Shown in pieces: positions 1 through 9,684 of a stretch of 64,000 bases of DNA. The notes under the pieces are model-generated. The model worked only from the letters and a program-made list of their open reading frames with translations. It did no database searches and was not told where the DNA came from. The stretch is from Niastella vici (GTDB lineage Bacteria > Bacteroidota > Bacteroidia > Chitinophagales > Chitinophagaceae). Position 1 is the first letter of the stretch, and the number at the start of each line of letters is the position of its first letter. The DNA is taken from positions 682,001 through 746,000 of the forward strand of contig NZ_LVYD01000058.1 of assembly GCF_002077945.1 (NCBI RefSeq), read 5' to 3'. The translations under genes were made by a program, and so were the position numbers.

Positions 1-114
1 ACCATCGGGTATAAACGCATTTTGAAACTGGCGCCCGTAAAGGCAGGTAAGGTGCGCATCAATATCACCGCTTCCAAAGCCTGTCCGGTAATTTCAAATA
101 TCGCAGTGTATTAA
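1..114 (+). CDS. C-terminal fragment of a probable GH29 alpha-L-fucosidase (5' partial)
   Basis: The open frame enters from the left edge and stops at TAA 112-114, leaving 37 residues. They read as the last strands of a beta-sandwich domain (GYKRILKLAPVKAGKVRI, then KACPVISNIAVY). From memory this ending resembles the C-terminal domain of Bacteroidota GH29 alpha-L-fucosidases, enzymes that remove terminal fucose in the periplasm. A fucosidase would fit the GH35, GH3 and GH2 genes that follow on the same strand. The catalytic domain lies outside the window, so the family call is tentative and only the fact that a gene ends here is certain. Confidence 0.55.
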   Translation, partial: TIGYKRILKLAPVKAGKVRINITASKACPVISNIAVY

Positions 115-130
115 TAAGGTTTAAAGACCC

Positions 131-177
131 TGAGCGAAGTCGAAGGGGCCAGCCATAAAGCGTTGAGCGAAGTCGAA
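131..177. repeat. Two copies of the 14-bp repeat TGAGCGAAGTCGAA
   Basis: TGAGCGAAGTCGAA occurs at 131-144 and again at 164-177 in the gap between the fucosidase tail and the GH35 gene. The word is a widespread intergenic repeat in Bacteroidota genomes (general knowledge). Here the two copies are direct, 33 bp apart, and the arms do not form an obvious terminator. Confidence 0.7.
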
Positions 178-226
178 ATACGAACTTATCTAATGACATT
201 GAAAATAAAAATCGTAGTTGAATATT

Positions 227-2113
227 ATGAGATTATTTTGGCGTCGTGGCCCGGTTAACTGGAAAAGAATTTTATTACTTTGTTTAGCAGGTGCGTTGCT
301 GGCCGGCACTACCATGGCGCAAACCGCGCATACATTTGAAGTAAAGGGCTCACAATTTTTATACGATAATAAACCCGTACAGATCCATTCGGGTGAAATG
401 CATTATGCCCGTATACCGGCGCCATACTGGCGGCACCGGTTAAAAATGATGAAGGCAATGGGCCTGAACACGGTGGCCACCTATGTGTTCTGGAATTTTC
501 ACAACCCGGCGCCGGGCGTATGGGACTTCAGTACCGGTAGCCACAACCTGGCCGAATTTCTTCGCATCGCCAAAGAGGAAGAGCTGTTCGTGATCCTGCG
601 CCCCGGTCCGTATGCATGTGCCGAATGGGAATTTGGAGGCTATCCCTGGTGGTTATTAAAAGATAGCAACCTTGTCATCAGGGCGTACAACCAACCATTT
701 TTAGATTCCTGCAAAGTATACATCAACAAACTGGCTGAGCAAACAAAGAATTTCCTGGTGAGTAAGGGCGGGCCCATCATTATGGTGCAGGTGGAAAATG
801 AATTTGGTTCCTACGTTTCCCAACGTAAGGATATTCCACTGACCGAACACCGGAAATACAATGAAGCCATACACCAGTTATTGATCAATTCCGGTTTAAC
901 CGGTCCGTTCTTTACGTCAGATGGAAGCTGGTTGTTCGAAGGCGGCTCATTGCCCGGCATCTTGCCTGCGGCCAATGGGGAAGACAATGTGGAGAACCTG
1001 AAAAAACTGGTCGACAAATACCATAACAATGAAGGTCCTTACATGGTGGCGGAATATTATCCCGGCTGGTTATCACATTGGGGGGAACCCTTTCCCAATA
1101 TTTCAACGCAACAGGTTACCCAGCAGGTAGAGAAATACCTGAAGAACGGCGTTCACTTTAATTTCTACATGGTGCATGGCGGCACCAATTTCGGCTTTAC
1201 TTCCGGCGCCAATTACAACAAGGAACACGATATACAACCCGACCTTACCAGTTACGATTACGATGCGCCCATTACCGAAGCAGGCTGGGCATCGCCCAAA
1301 TACCTGGCCGTGCGCGAGCTCATGAAGCAATATGTAAAATACCCGGTACCCGAAATACCCGCAAAGATGCCGGTGATCACCATGCCGCCCATTCAATTAA
1401 ACAAGTCGATGGACCTGTTTGATTTGAAAAAGACAATACAGCCCGTGGTGGCCGACACACCACTGTCATTTGAAGCATTGAACCAGGGCCATGGGTATGT
1501 GCTGTACAGCAAACACTTCACCCAGCCCATACAGGGCACTTTACAAGTAAAGGGGTTGCGCGATTATGCAGTGGTATATGTTGATGGAAAGAAAGTAGCA
1601 ATATTGAACCGGATGAATAAACAATATACGGCTACGATCGACATCCCTTTTAACAGCACGCTCGATATACTGGTTGAGAACATGGGCCGCATTAATTATG
1701 GCAGTGAAATTGTGAATAATACCAAGGGCATTATTTCACCCGTGCTCATCGATGAAAAAGAGATCACCGGAGGCTGGAATATGTATAAACTGCCATTTGA
1801 TAAAATGCCGGTGGTGAAAACCGGTAAGGGAAAAGAAGGCCGGGCTGCGATTTACAGTGGCACATTTATGACACCAAAAACCGGCGATATGTTCCTCGAT
1901 ATGCGCAGCTGGGACAAAGGCATTGTATTTGTAAATGGTTACAACCTTGGCCGCTACTGGCAGGCGGGGCCGCAACAAACCCTGTATGTGCCCGGTTGCT
2001 GGTTGAAGAAAGGCGTGAACGAGATCGTGGTGTTTGAACAGTTGAACGAAGATATAAAACCGGTTATTTCCACCGTAATGAAACCGGTGTTAACGGAACT
2101 CAAGGGGCAATAA
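227..2113 (+). CDS. GH35 beta-galactosidase, secreted
   Basis: This 628-residue protein is a retaining exo-beta-galactosidase of family GH35 that removes terminal beta-galactose. An N-terminal signal peptide (basic MRLFWRRG, a hydrophobic stretch, cleavage near TTMAQ) sends it to the periplasm or outer surface. The TIM barrel starts near residue 35 (HSGEMHYARIPAPYW). The acid/base is E192 in VENEFGS and the nucleophile is E276 in AEYYPGW, the usual GH35 pair. Beta-sandwich domains fill residues 400-628 and end with the conserved NGYNLGRYW segment. The frame is open from a TTG at 218, but the ATG at 227 gives the better signal peptide. It is followed after 30 nt by a GH3 gene, so the two are probably co-transcribed. 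Substrate inside the galactoside class cannot be read from the sequence. Confidence 0.93.
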   Translation: MRLFWRRGPVNWKRILLLCLAGALLAGTTMAQTAHTFEVKGSQFLYDNKPVQIHSGEMHYARIPAPYWRHRLKMMKAMGLNTVATYVFWNFHNPAPGVWDFSTGSHNLAEFLRIAKEEELFVILRPGPYACAEWEFGGYPWWLLKDSNLVIRAYNQPFLDSCKVYINKLAEQTKNFLVSKGGPIIMVQVENEFGSYVSQRKDIPLTEHRKYNEAIHQLLINSGLTGPFFTSDGSWLFEGGSLPGILPAANGEDNVENLKKLVDKYHNNEGPYMVAEYYPGWLSHWGEPFPNISTQQVTQQVEKYLKNGVHFNFYMVHGGTNFGFTSGANYNKEHDIQPDLTSYDYDAPITEAGWASPKYLAVRELMKQYVKYPVPEIPAKMPVITMPPIQLNKSMDLFDLKKTIQPVVADTPLSFEALNQGHGYVLYSKHFTQPIQGTLQVKGLRDYAVVYVDGKKVAILNRMNKQYTATIDIPFNSTLDILVENMGRINYGSEIVNNTKGIISPVLIDEKEITGGWNMYKLPFDKMPVVKTGKGKEGRAAIYSGTFMTPKTGDMFLDMRSWDKGIVFVNGYNLGRYWQAGPQQTLYVPGCWLKKGVNEIVVFEQLNEDIKPVISTVMKPVLTELKGQ

Positions 2114-2143
2114 TCAAAGGCAATAACAATCTACAATCGAAGT

Positions 2144-4309
2144 ATGAATAAACGAATTCTGTTATCATTGAGTGTGGCTGTTGTTATGACTGCGCATGCA
2201 CAGAACACACCTGTATTCCGCAACCCGCAGCAACCCATGGAGGCCAGGGTGAATGACCTGTTGCACCAGTTGACGCTGGAAGAAAAGATCTCCTTACTGG
2301 GCTACCGCAGCAAGGAAGTATCACGGCTGGGTATACCTGCTTATAACTGGTGGAACGAGGCGCTGCATGGCGTGGCCCGGGCCGGCGTAGCCACCGTGTT
2401 CCCACAGGCAATTGGCATGGCCGCTACGTTTAACGACGACCTGTTGTACCAGGCCGCCAATGTGATCTCAACCGAGGCCCGTGCCAAATACAATTTGTCA
2501 ACAGGCGAAGGCAACCGCCTGCAGTATATGGGACTTACCTTCTGGTCGCCCAATATCAATATCTTCCGCGATCCACGCTGGGGGCGCGGACAGGAAACTT
2601 ATGGTGAAGATCCCTTCCTGACCGCCCATATGGGAACGGCATTTATAAAAGGATTGCAGGGCAACGACAACCGGTACTTAAAAGCGTCGGCCTGCGCCAA
2701 ACATTTTGCCGTGCACAGCGGTCCTGAGAATGGCCGTCATACCTTTAATGCAGTGGTCGATGAAAAAGACCTGCGCGAAACTTATCTCTATGCTTTTCAT
2801 GCCCTGGTTGATGCCGGCGTTGAATCGGTGATGTGCGGTTACAACCGCGTGAACGACCAGCCATGTTGCACCGGTAATATTTTGTTACAGCAGATCCTGC
2901 GCAATGAATGGAAGTTCAAAGGACATGTAGTGACCGACTGTGGCGCGCTGGACGATATTTTTATGCGCCACAAAGTAATGGCTTCAGGGGTTGAAGTAGC
3001 GGCCGCCGCTATAAAAGCCGGGGTGAACCTCGATTGTTCCAGCATTTTGCAAAAAGATGTGATGAAGGCCATCGAGCAAAAACTGATCACAGAACAGGAA
3101 GTAGACAGTGCGCTGGCCGGCATTTTACGCACCCAGTTCAAACTGGGTTTTTATGACGAAGCCTCCGCAAATCCTTTTTATAAATATGGCGCCGACAGCG
3201 TTTCCAATGCCTGGCATACAACGCTGGCCCGCACAATGGCGCAACAAAGCATGGTGTTGTTGAAGAACGACAACCAGTTACTGCCCATCAATAAAAAGAA
3301 ATTTCCACAGATCATGGTGTTGGGCACCAACTCAGCTTCTATGGATGCGTTGCTGGGCAACTATCATGGCGTGAGCAACCGCGCGGTAAGTTTCCTGGAA
3401 GGGATAACCAATGCCGTTGACGCCGGTACCCGGGTTGAATACGACCAGGGTAGCGATTATACCGATACCGTTCATTTTGGCGGTATTTGGGCGGCCGGTA
3501 ATGCAGATATCACAGTAGCTGTAATTGGATTGACCCCGGTATATGAAGGCGAGGAAGGCGATGCATTCCTGGCAGCCAAGGGAGGCGACAAACCCGACAT
3601 GAGCCTGCCCGCTTCACACATCGCATTTATGAAAGCCCTGCGCAAAGCGAATAAAAAACCGATCATTGCCGTGGTAACAGCCGGCGGTGCGGTGGATATT
3701 TCTGCCATTGAGCCCTATGCCGATGCCATCATTCTGGCCTGGTATCCCGGTGAACAGGGCGGCAATGCCCTGGCCGATATTCTCTTCGGCCGCGTATCGC
3801 CGGCAGGCCGCTTACCGGTTACTTTTTACCAGTCCTTTGCCGATGTACCGGCATACGACATTTACGCCATGAAGGGCAGAACTTACCGGTACTTTAATGG
3901 CAAGGTGCAATATCCGTTCGGGTATGGGTTAAGCTATACTTCTTTTGCCTATGAGTGGCAGAAAATGCCAGCGGCCATCCGCACGGTGAAAGACAGCATT
4001 AACTGCACCATAAAGGTGAAGAACACGGGTGCTATGGATGGCGATGAAGTGGTGCAGGTGTATGTAGAGTATCCGCCGGTTGACCGCATGCCGCTGAAAG
4101 AATTAAAAGCCTTCAAACGCGTGCATGTAAAGGCGGGTGGGGAAGCTGAAGTGCAAATAAGCATTCCGGCAACAGACCTGCAGAAATGGGACCTTGCCAC
4201 CCGTAGCTGGAAATTATATCCGGGCAACTATACTATTTTTGCCGGCGGTAATTCTGCCGATAAGAAGATCACGGCAACAATAAAAGCCGAAGTAAGAAAT
4301 AGGAAGTAA
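2144..4309 (+). CDS. GH3 beta-glycosidase (xylosidase/glucosidase type), secreted
   Basis: The 721-residue product is a family GH3 retaining exo-glycosidase. It has a signal peptide (MNKRILLSLSVAVVMTAHAQ), an N-terminal TIM barrel with the RDPRWGRGQETYGEDP signature, the nucleophile D265 in VTDCGAL, a GH3 C-terminal alpha/beta domain (YPGEQGGNALADILFG) and a terminal fibronectin-like domain. WWNEALHGVARAG resembles the beta-xylosidase subgroup, but GH3 specificity is hard to predict and a glucosidase is possible. It follows GH35 by 30 nt and precedes GH2 by 89 nt. The last six codons and the stop lie inside a GAAGTAR heptamer repeat, so the C-terminal EVRNRK is probably contributed by that repeat. 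Confidence 0.93.
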   Translation: MNKRILLSLSVAVVMTAHAQNTPVFRNPQQPMEARVNDLLHQLTLEEKISLLGYRSKEVSRLGIPAYNWWNEALHGVARAGVATVFPQAIGMAATFNDDLLYQAANVISTEARAKYNLSTGEGNRLQYMGLTFWSPNINIFRDPRWGRGQETYGEDPFLTAHMGTAFIKGLQGNDNRYLKASACAKHFAVHSGPENGRHTFNAVVDEKDLRETYLYAFHALVDAGVESVMCGYNRVNDQPCCTGNILLQQILRNEWKFKGHVVTDCGALDDIFMRHKVMASGVEVAAAAIKAGVNLDCSSILQKDVMKAIEQKLITEQEVDSALAGILRTQFKLGFYDEASANPFYKYGADSVSNAWHTTLARTMAQQSMVLLKNDNQLLPINKKKFPQIMVLGTNSASMDALLGNYHGVSNRAVSFLEGITNAVDAGTRVEYDQGSDYTDTVHFGGIWAAGNADITVAVIGLTPVYEGEEGDAFLAAKGGDKPDMSLPASHIAFMKALRKANKKPIIAVVTAGGAVDISAIEPYADAIILAWYPGEQGGNALADILFGRVSPAGRLPVTFYQSFADVPAYDIYAMKGRTYRYFNGKVQYPFGYGLSYTSFAYEWQKMPAAIRTVKDSINCTIKVKNTGAMDGDEVVQVYVEYPPVDRMPLKELKAFKRVHVKAGGEAEVQISIPATDLQKWDLATRSWKLYPGNYTIFAGGNSADKKITATIKAEVRNRK

Positions 4310-4375
4310 GAAGTAGGAGGTGCCCGAATTTCCGGCCTCATACTTCTTACTTCATACCTCCTGCTTCATAAAGCT
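4288..4375. repeat. Inverted repeat made of 7-bp units (GAAGTAR)
   Basis: The left arm (about 4290-4321) reads as successive heptamers GAAGTAA, GAAATAG, GAAGTAA, GAAGTAG. The right arm (about 4338-4370) is the reverse complement of the same kind of array (TACTTCT, TACTTCA, TACCTCC). It overlaps the stop codon of the GH3 gene and ends 24 nt before the GH2 start. No U-tract follows, so it is not a classical terminator. It belongs to a set of similar heptamer inverted repeats in this window. Confidence 0.75.
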
Positions 4376-4398
4376 ATGACCAATAAAGGAATTATAAT

Positions 4399-7008
4399 AT
4401 GAGAAAACTAATTTGGCTAATCTTACTTGCAGGTCATGTAACGCTGGCTCAGGACCGGTACGAATTGAACAGTGGCTGGGTATGTGCCGCCATCGGTTCA
4501 CTGAAGGCAACCGGTGAAAAAATATCTGAGGCCTCGTATTCAACCAAAGGCTGGATGCCAGCCACCGTTCCCGGCACGGTATTAACTACCCTGCTCAATA
4601 ATAAAAAAGTGCCCGATCCTTTTTACGGCATGAACAATGAAAAGATCCCCGACATCTATAAAACCGGCCGCGATCATTATACTTATTGGTTTGTAAAGGA
4701 TTTTACCGAAAAGGCGCCGGCCGGCAACCAACAGGTATGGCTACACTTCAGAGGCGTTAATTACAGTTGTGATGTTTTTTTAAATGGAAAGAAAGTGAAC
4801 AGCGCCCGGCATTACGGCATGTTCTTACGGCAAACCTATAATATTACCAAATTGCTGAACAGCAATGGCGCCAACCGGTTGGCAGTGGTCGTGTACCCCA
4901 TTGATCCCGTTGGTAATCCCAATGGCGGCCAGGGTGGTGATGGTACCATTGCCCGCAACGTATCGCATCAGTATGTAGCGGGGTGGGACTGGATACAACC
5001 TATACGTGACCGCAATACGGGTATCTGGGATAAAGTAACTATTGAAAGAACCGGTTCTATAAATATTAAGAACCCGCATGTGATCACCAAAGTGCCCGGT
5101 GTTCGCGAACCAAAGGGCCCGCAGGAGCCGGCGCAGATCATTGCCAGCGCCGAACTGGAAAACCCTACTGCGGCAAAGATCGAAGGCGTTTTACAATATC
5201 AGCTCGATGGGCAAACGGTAAAACAACCTGTTACTATTGAACCCGGCACGGTGAAAGAAGTGACGTTGCCGGCGTATCAGCTCAACAATCCAAAATTGTG
5301 GTGGCCCAGTGGTTATGGCCCGCAAAACTTATATGCGGTGCGTTTTCAGTTTTTACAGGACGGGCAAACGGTAACCGATGAAGAAACCGTGACCACCGGT
5401 GTACGCGAAATTCAAACCACCTGGAACACCACCACCCGCAGCAAACAGGTTGCGGTGAACGGACAAAAAATATTCATCAAAGGCGGTAACTGGATCATTT
5501 CCGATGCCATGCTCCGTTTCTCTGACCAGCGCTATGATGCAGAGATCAGGTATCATCACGATATGAACCTGAACCTCATTCGCGTGTGGGGTGGGGCGCT
5601 CATTGAGCGGCCTGAGTTTTACAATGCCTGCGATAAATATGGCCTGCTGGTGATGCAGGATTTCTGGATGTCGGGCGACTGCAATGGCCGTTGGGTAGAC
5701 CCGATGAAATCCGAAGATCAATGGACACGCCGGAAATACCCCAACGATCATACGCTGTTCCTGCAATCGGTGACCGACCAGGTGAAACTGGTACGTAACC
5801 ATGCCTCCCTGGCTATCTGGTGTGGTGGTAACGAGATCACACCGCCCGAAGATATTCTGAGGCCCATGAAAGATTCTATTTTACCGGCATTGGATGGAAC
5901 CCGCTGGTTTGTCGATTATTCAAACAGCGATGAAATGTCGTACAATGCGCTCGGCGGAAATGGCGATGGCCCCTATGGAATACAAGACCCCACGCATTTC
6001 TGGGAGCACCGCACTTTCCCTTTCAATTCAGAAGTAGGCTCGGTAGGCGTTGGCGATTATGAATCGTTGCGGCGGTTCGTACCACAGTTGAATATGCAGT
6101 TCCCGCAATATAAATTGAAGAAGGTTGATTCTGTTTGGGAATATCATAAATACATTGGGTATGATCAATACCTTGACCCCTATGGTGAACCAAAAGATAT
6201 AGCCGACTTTACAAGGAAAGCACAGGTGGTGAATTATGAGCAGTATCGCGCCCTGGCCGAAGGGTTCAGTAACCGCATGTGGGACTGGTATACCGGTTTC
6301 ATCATCTGGAAAACACAAAATCCCTGGACGGCCCTGCGCGGACAGATGTATGATTATTATCTCGATCCCAATGCCTGTTTGTTTGGGTTGCGCAATGGCA
6401 GCGAGCCGGTGCATGTAATGTGCAACCCCACCGATGGCATGGTCACTATTGTGAACAATACATTTGAGGAACAGCGCAACCTGATGCTGGTAGTGCGTTT
6501 TTATGACCACAGTGGAAAAGACAGTTTTGTTACCCAGGTATTGACCTATATAGAACCATCTTCGGTAAAACGTATTCTGTCAGTAAAAGAATTAATGACC
6601 AGCCTGGCAAAGAGCAAGGGCATATTCCTGTCGTTGCAATTGCTCGATGATAAAAAGCAGGTGGTCAGCGATAATTTATACTGCATACCCGATGAGCTCG
6701 GTATCCATTCCGGTTTGCAGGGCCTGGGTCATGCCGGGTTAAAAGTAAAAGCAAACTCCCTGGGCAAAGGAAAAATTGAAGTAACGCTGACCAACGGCGT
6801 AACTGAGCCGGTTGCATTTTTTAACCGGGTAACCCTGTTAGATGCGAATAAGAAAGAACGCGTGTTGCCGGTATTTTACAGCGACAACTATTTCTCCCTG
6901 TTACCAGGCAGTGAAAAGAAGATCGTTGTGGAATATGATAATGCTAATGCGGTTCTAATTTCAGTAGAAGGATGGAACGTATCGCCGCAGGAGGTGAAGG
7001 TGCAATAG
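4399..7008 (+). CDS. GH2 glycosidase, mannosidase/exo-glucosaminidase-like
   Basis: The 869-residue secreted protein has GH2 architecture: signal peptide ending near VTLAQ, a sugar-binding jelly-roll domain (about 45-200, WLHFRGVNYSCDVFLNG), an Ig-like domain (about 215-340), a TIM barrel (about 350-640) and C-terminal beta domains. The acid/base is E479 in WCGGNEI and the probable nucleophile is E545 in NSEVGS. The WCGGNE motif and the general layout resemble beta-mannosidase and exo-beta-D-glucosaminidase subgroups more than LacZ-type galactosidases. It ends the compact GH run and is followed by a terminator hairpin. The exact substrate is not known; the GH2 assignment is secure. Confidence 0.9.
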   Translation: MRKLIWLILLAGHVTLAQDRYELNSGWVCAAIGSLKATGEKISEASYSTKGWMPATVPGTVLTTLLNNKKVPDPFYGMNNEKIPDIYKTGRDHYTYWFVKDFTEKAPAGNQQVWLHFRGVNYSCDVFLNGKKVNSARHYGMFLRQTYNITKLLNSNGANRLAVVVYPIDPVGNPNGGQGGDGTIARNVSHQYVAGWDWIQPIRDRNTGIWDKVTIERTGSINIKNPHVITKVPGVREPKGPQEPAQIIASAELENPTAAKIEGVLQYQLDGQTVKQPVTIEPGTVKEVTLPAYQLNNPKLWWPSGYGPQNLYAVRFQFLQDGQTVTDEETVTTGVREIQTTWNTTTRSKQVAVNGQKIFIKGGNWIISDAMLRFSDQRYDAEIRYHHDMNLNLIRVWGGALIERPEFYNACDKYGLLVMQDFWMSGDCNGRWVDPMKSEDQWTRRKYPNDHTLFLQSVTDQVKLVRNHASLAIWCGGNEITPPEDILRPMKDSILPALDGTRWFVDYSNSDEMSYNALGGNGDGPYGIQDPTHFWEHRTFPFNSEVGSVGVGDYESLRRFVPQLNMQFPQYKLKKVDSVWEYHKYIGYDQYLDPYGEPKDIADFTRKAQVVNYEQYRALAEGFSNRMWDWYTGFIIWKTQNPWTALRGQMYDYYLDPNACLFGLRNGSEPVHVMCNPTDGMVTIVNNTFEEQRNLMLVVRFYDHSGKDSFVTQVLTYIEPSSVKRILSVKELMTSLAKSKGIFLSLQLLDDKKQVVSDNLYCIPDELGIHSGLQGLGHAGLKVKANSLGKGKIEVTLTNGVTEPVAFFNRVTLLDANKKERVLPVFYSDNYFSLLPGSEKKIVVEYDNANAVLISVEGWNVSPQEVKVQ

Positions 7009-7033
7009 TTGGTTTCAACTTTTTAACGATAAT

Positions 7034-7066
7034 ACAAGGTGGGTCAAAGCGGCTCACCTTGTTTAT
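7034..7066 (+). terminator. Probable intrinsic terminator after the GH2 gene
   Basis: The inverted repeat ACAAGGTG (7034-7041) / CACCTTGT (7055-7062) is followed by TTATTTAT, 26 nt after the GH2 stop. It separates the GH35-GH3-GH2 run from the SUMF1-sialidase gene. Confidence 0.6.
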
Positions 7067-7123
7067 TTATACGGATATTTATTATTTTACAACCATTCGG
7101 TAATTATAAACATCAAATCTAAT

Positions 7124-9112
7124 ATGAGTGCTCGGTGGACTGTTATATTATTTCTCCTGGTTCAACCCGGTATGCAAAGCATTGCCCGGCAAAAGAATTC
7201 AATAGGGATACAGCTGGTTGATGTTAAGCCCGGTACTTTTAACATGGGATCGAACCGGGGAAATGAAGATGCCGATGAAAGCCCGGTGCATGCAGTTACC
7301 ATTTCTACCGGTTTTAAGATGTCGGCCACCGAGATCACCAACAAACAATATGAAGCATTTGATCCCGCGCACAGCAAATTGCGCGGGCAGCATGGGTTCT
7401 CTTTAAAAGATGATGAAGCAGTTGTTTTTGTAAGCTATGAAGAAGCCGTTGCCTTTTGCGCCTGGTTATCGCGTAAGGAAAGAAAACCCTACCGGCTGCC
7501 AACAGAAGCCGAATGGGAGTATGCCTGCCGCGCCGGTTCTGCCACCGACTATAATACCGGTAATGAATTGCCGGCAGCCTATCAAAAATTACAACATACC
7601 AACCGCACGCCGGTACCGGTTTCCCTGCAGGTGGCCCAAACCCCGCCGAATGCCTGGGGCTTATATGATATGCATGGCAATGTAGAAGAATGGTGCAGCG
7701 ACTGGTATGGAGCGTACACCGCCGGTGCGCAAATAGATCCGGTGGGCAGAAAGACAGGGATGAGCCGGGTAACACGAGGCGGCAGTCATAATACGCCGGT
7801 GAAATACCTGCGTTCGGCTAACCGGCAGGGTATGTTGCCCGAAGACAAACACTGGCTTACCGGTTTTAGAATAGTGCAGGGCGCGCTGCCTGCAACCAAA
7901 GCAATAGCAGCAGAACCATTGCCGGCCAACAGCCAGGCGGTATCGCAACAAAAATATCTTTGGAAAAAAGTAACAGAGCCCTTCTTCGATGCACCGGTCG
8001 TATATGTGGTAAAACCCGATAGCAGCGCCGGTATCCCATTCTACAAACACAATCATTGTCCGGCCATAACCTGGTGTCCCAATGGCGATCTGCTGGCTGC
8101 CTGGTTCAGTACCAATGCCGAGAATGGCCGTGAAATGGTGATACTGGCCAGCCGCCTGCGCGCCGGTAAAAAGAGTTGGGATACAGCCTCTTTATTTTTT
8201 GCAGTACCCGACCGTAACACAACCGGCACTTCTTTATTATATGATCAAAAGGGAATGTTGTACCACATAAACGGACTGGAAGTTGCCGGCGACTGGCAGA
8301 ACCTGGCCATGGTAATGCGCACCAGTACCAATAATGGCGCTACCTGGTCGAAACCGGAGTTGATAGCACGGGAGCATACCAAACGCCACCAGGTAATTGC
8401 CGGTTCACTCATCACAAAGGAAGGCTGGCTGGTACAATTATGTGATGCCGATCCTGGTCCGCGCGGCGGAACCGCTATGCATATCAGCAAAGACAAAGGC
8501 GCGCACTGGACAACTCCTTATAATTTACCAATAACACCATTATTCAAAGAGAATAGTATGGGTGGGCTTATTGCGGGTATTCATGCCAGTGTGGTGCAGT
8601 TGAACGACGGCCGTTTACTGGCCCTGGGCCGCAACGATAATATTAAAACAGACAGTGTAACTGAAAGAATGCCCATGAGTATTTCGAACGACGGCGGCGC
8701 CACCTGGCAATACGAAGCTTCTGTTTTTCCACCTATCAACAGCGGGCAGCGCCTGGTTTTACGCCGCCTGAATGAAGGCCCGTTGTTATTGATCTCTTTT
8801 ACCCACACACCTGGTAAACCAGGCACAGAAGGGATGGACTTCACCAAACCCAATGGCGAAGTATTCAAAGGAAATGGCATGTATGCCGCACTTTCATTTG
8901 ATGAAGGAAAAACCTGGCCGGTAAAAAAGCTGCTCACCGATGGCACGATCCGCCAGCTTAATGGCGGTGCCTGGACGGGGCTCTTCACCATGGATGCTGC
9001 CCATGCAGAACCCAAAGGATACCTGGCTGCCACACAAACCCCCGACAATGTGATCCATCTTATTAGCAGTAACCTGTATTATCGCTTCAATTTAGCCTGG
9101 CTGGAAAAATAG
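7124..9112 (+). CDS. SUMF1-like domain fused to a sialidase/BNR beta-propeller
   Basis: This 662-residue secreted protein (signal peptide ending near QSIARQ) joins two domains. Residues about 28-250 are an FGE-sulfatase/SUMF1-type fold (FNMGSNRGNEDADESPVH, YRLPTEAEWEYACRAGS, MHGNVEEWCSDWYG, TRGGSHNTPVKYLRSANR). Residues about 290-660 are a sialidase-type propeller with four Asp boxes near residues 402, 455, 521 and 591 (for example SNDGGATW and SFDEGKTW). The cysteine pair used by true formylglycine-generating enzymes after the GGS motif is absent, so the first domain is probably a binding or structural module. No clear FRIP motif of GH33 is visible, so sialidase activity is only a possibility. 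It starts 58 nt after a terminator and is probably transcribed alone. Confidence 0.85.
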   Translation: MSARWTVILFLLVQPGMQSIARQKNSIGIQLVDVKPGTFNMGSNRGNEDADESPVHAVTISTGFKMSATEITNKQYEAFDPAHSKLRGQHGFSLKDDEAVVFVSYEEAVAFCAWLSRKERKPYRLPTEAEWEYACRAGSATDYNTGNELPAAYQKLQHTNRTPVPVSLQVAQTPPNAWGLYDMHGNVEEWCSDWYGAYTAGAQIDPVGRKTGMSRVTRGGSHNTPVKYLRSANRQGMLPEDKHWLTGFRIVQGALPATKAIAAEPLPANSQAVSQQKYLWKKVTEPFFDAPVVYVVKPDSSAGIPFYKHNHCPAITWCPNGDLLAAWFSTNAENGREMVILASRLRAGKKSWDTASLFFAVPDRNTTGTSLLYDQKGMLYHINGLEVAGDWQNLAMVMRTSTNNGATWSKPELIAREHTKRHQVIAGSLITKEGWLVQLCDADPGPRGGTAMHISKDKGAHWTTPYNLPITPLFKENSMGGLIAGIHASVVQLNDGRLLALGRNDNIKTDSVTERMPMSISNDGGATWQYEASVFPPINSGQRLVLRRLNEGPLLLISFTHTPGKPGTEGMDFTKPNGEVFKGNGMYAALSFDEGKTWPVKKLLTDGTIRQLNGGAWTGLFTMDAAHAEPKGYLAATQTPDNVIHLISSNLYYRFNLAWLEK

Positions 9113-9231
9113 TAGTTACCGGTTGCCAGTTTCCGGTTGCCGGGTAAAAAATTTGGAGAGCCCGACTGGTTGTTGGAGTGATCAAAATTCAAGCCCCAGA
9201 AACCGGCGCCCGGTAACTGGTAACTAAAATT
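9110..9231. repeat. Inverted repeat made of 7-bp units (RGTTRCC)
   Basis: Beginning at the stop codon of the sialidase gene, the left arm reads AGTTACC, GGTTGCC, AGTTTCC, GGTTGCC. About 60 bp later the right arm has the complement (AAACCGG, then CCGGTAACTGGTAACTA). The arms can pair over roughly 30 bp with mismatches. Same architecture as the elements at 4288, 42852, 45550 and 55636. Confidence 0.75.
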
Positions 9232-9684
9232 AAGCATGCTAAAATTTTTCAGCAAAGTAGGAAAACAGAAATCCCCTACCCGTTATTACTAACGGTAACA
9301 ATATGTAGTGTCGAAACATCTCCTGATTGTAATCATGTTTTTTGGAAATTTATTAAGTTGGTGTAAATTTTTAAAAAGTAATTGGGGCATAAAAAACAAT
9401 TGTTAATTCTTTATTACAAAATGGTATTTGCCTACACTATACTATGCAGCCATGTATAAGAAAAATTATGCATGGGGATAGATGTACCATAACGCACTGT
9501 TAAAAAAGAACGGATAACCAGAACTAAAACATAACTCTTCACGAACCCTAAGGAAAGGGTATTAACACCAATAGGGAGCTTTTACAAAATGATTGCGGTC
9601 TGTAAAAAGACGGCCAGCTATTGGTATGTCATTTTGTTACCGACCTTCTTTTGGAGTTATTTAATCATCATAAAACCATCGCTA
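9232..9684. other. Long AT-rich leader region upstream of SusC
   Basis: About 450 nt with no credible gene. It is AT-rich and holds a TTTTTAAAAAG stretch near 9370 and no clear terminator. It probably carries the promoter and a long leader for the susC-susD-CRTAC1-haloperoxidase genes, but I could not fix a convincing -33/-7 pair. The open frame for SusC extends upstream to 9589; that part encodes a poor N-terminus and is treated as leader. Confidence 0.4.

Noticed and set aside
5353-5802. 149-residue minus-strand frame
   Set aside because: Shadow of the GH2 catalytic barrel.
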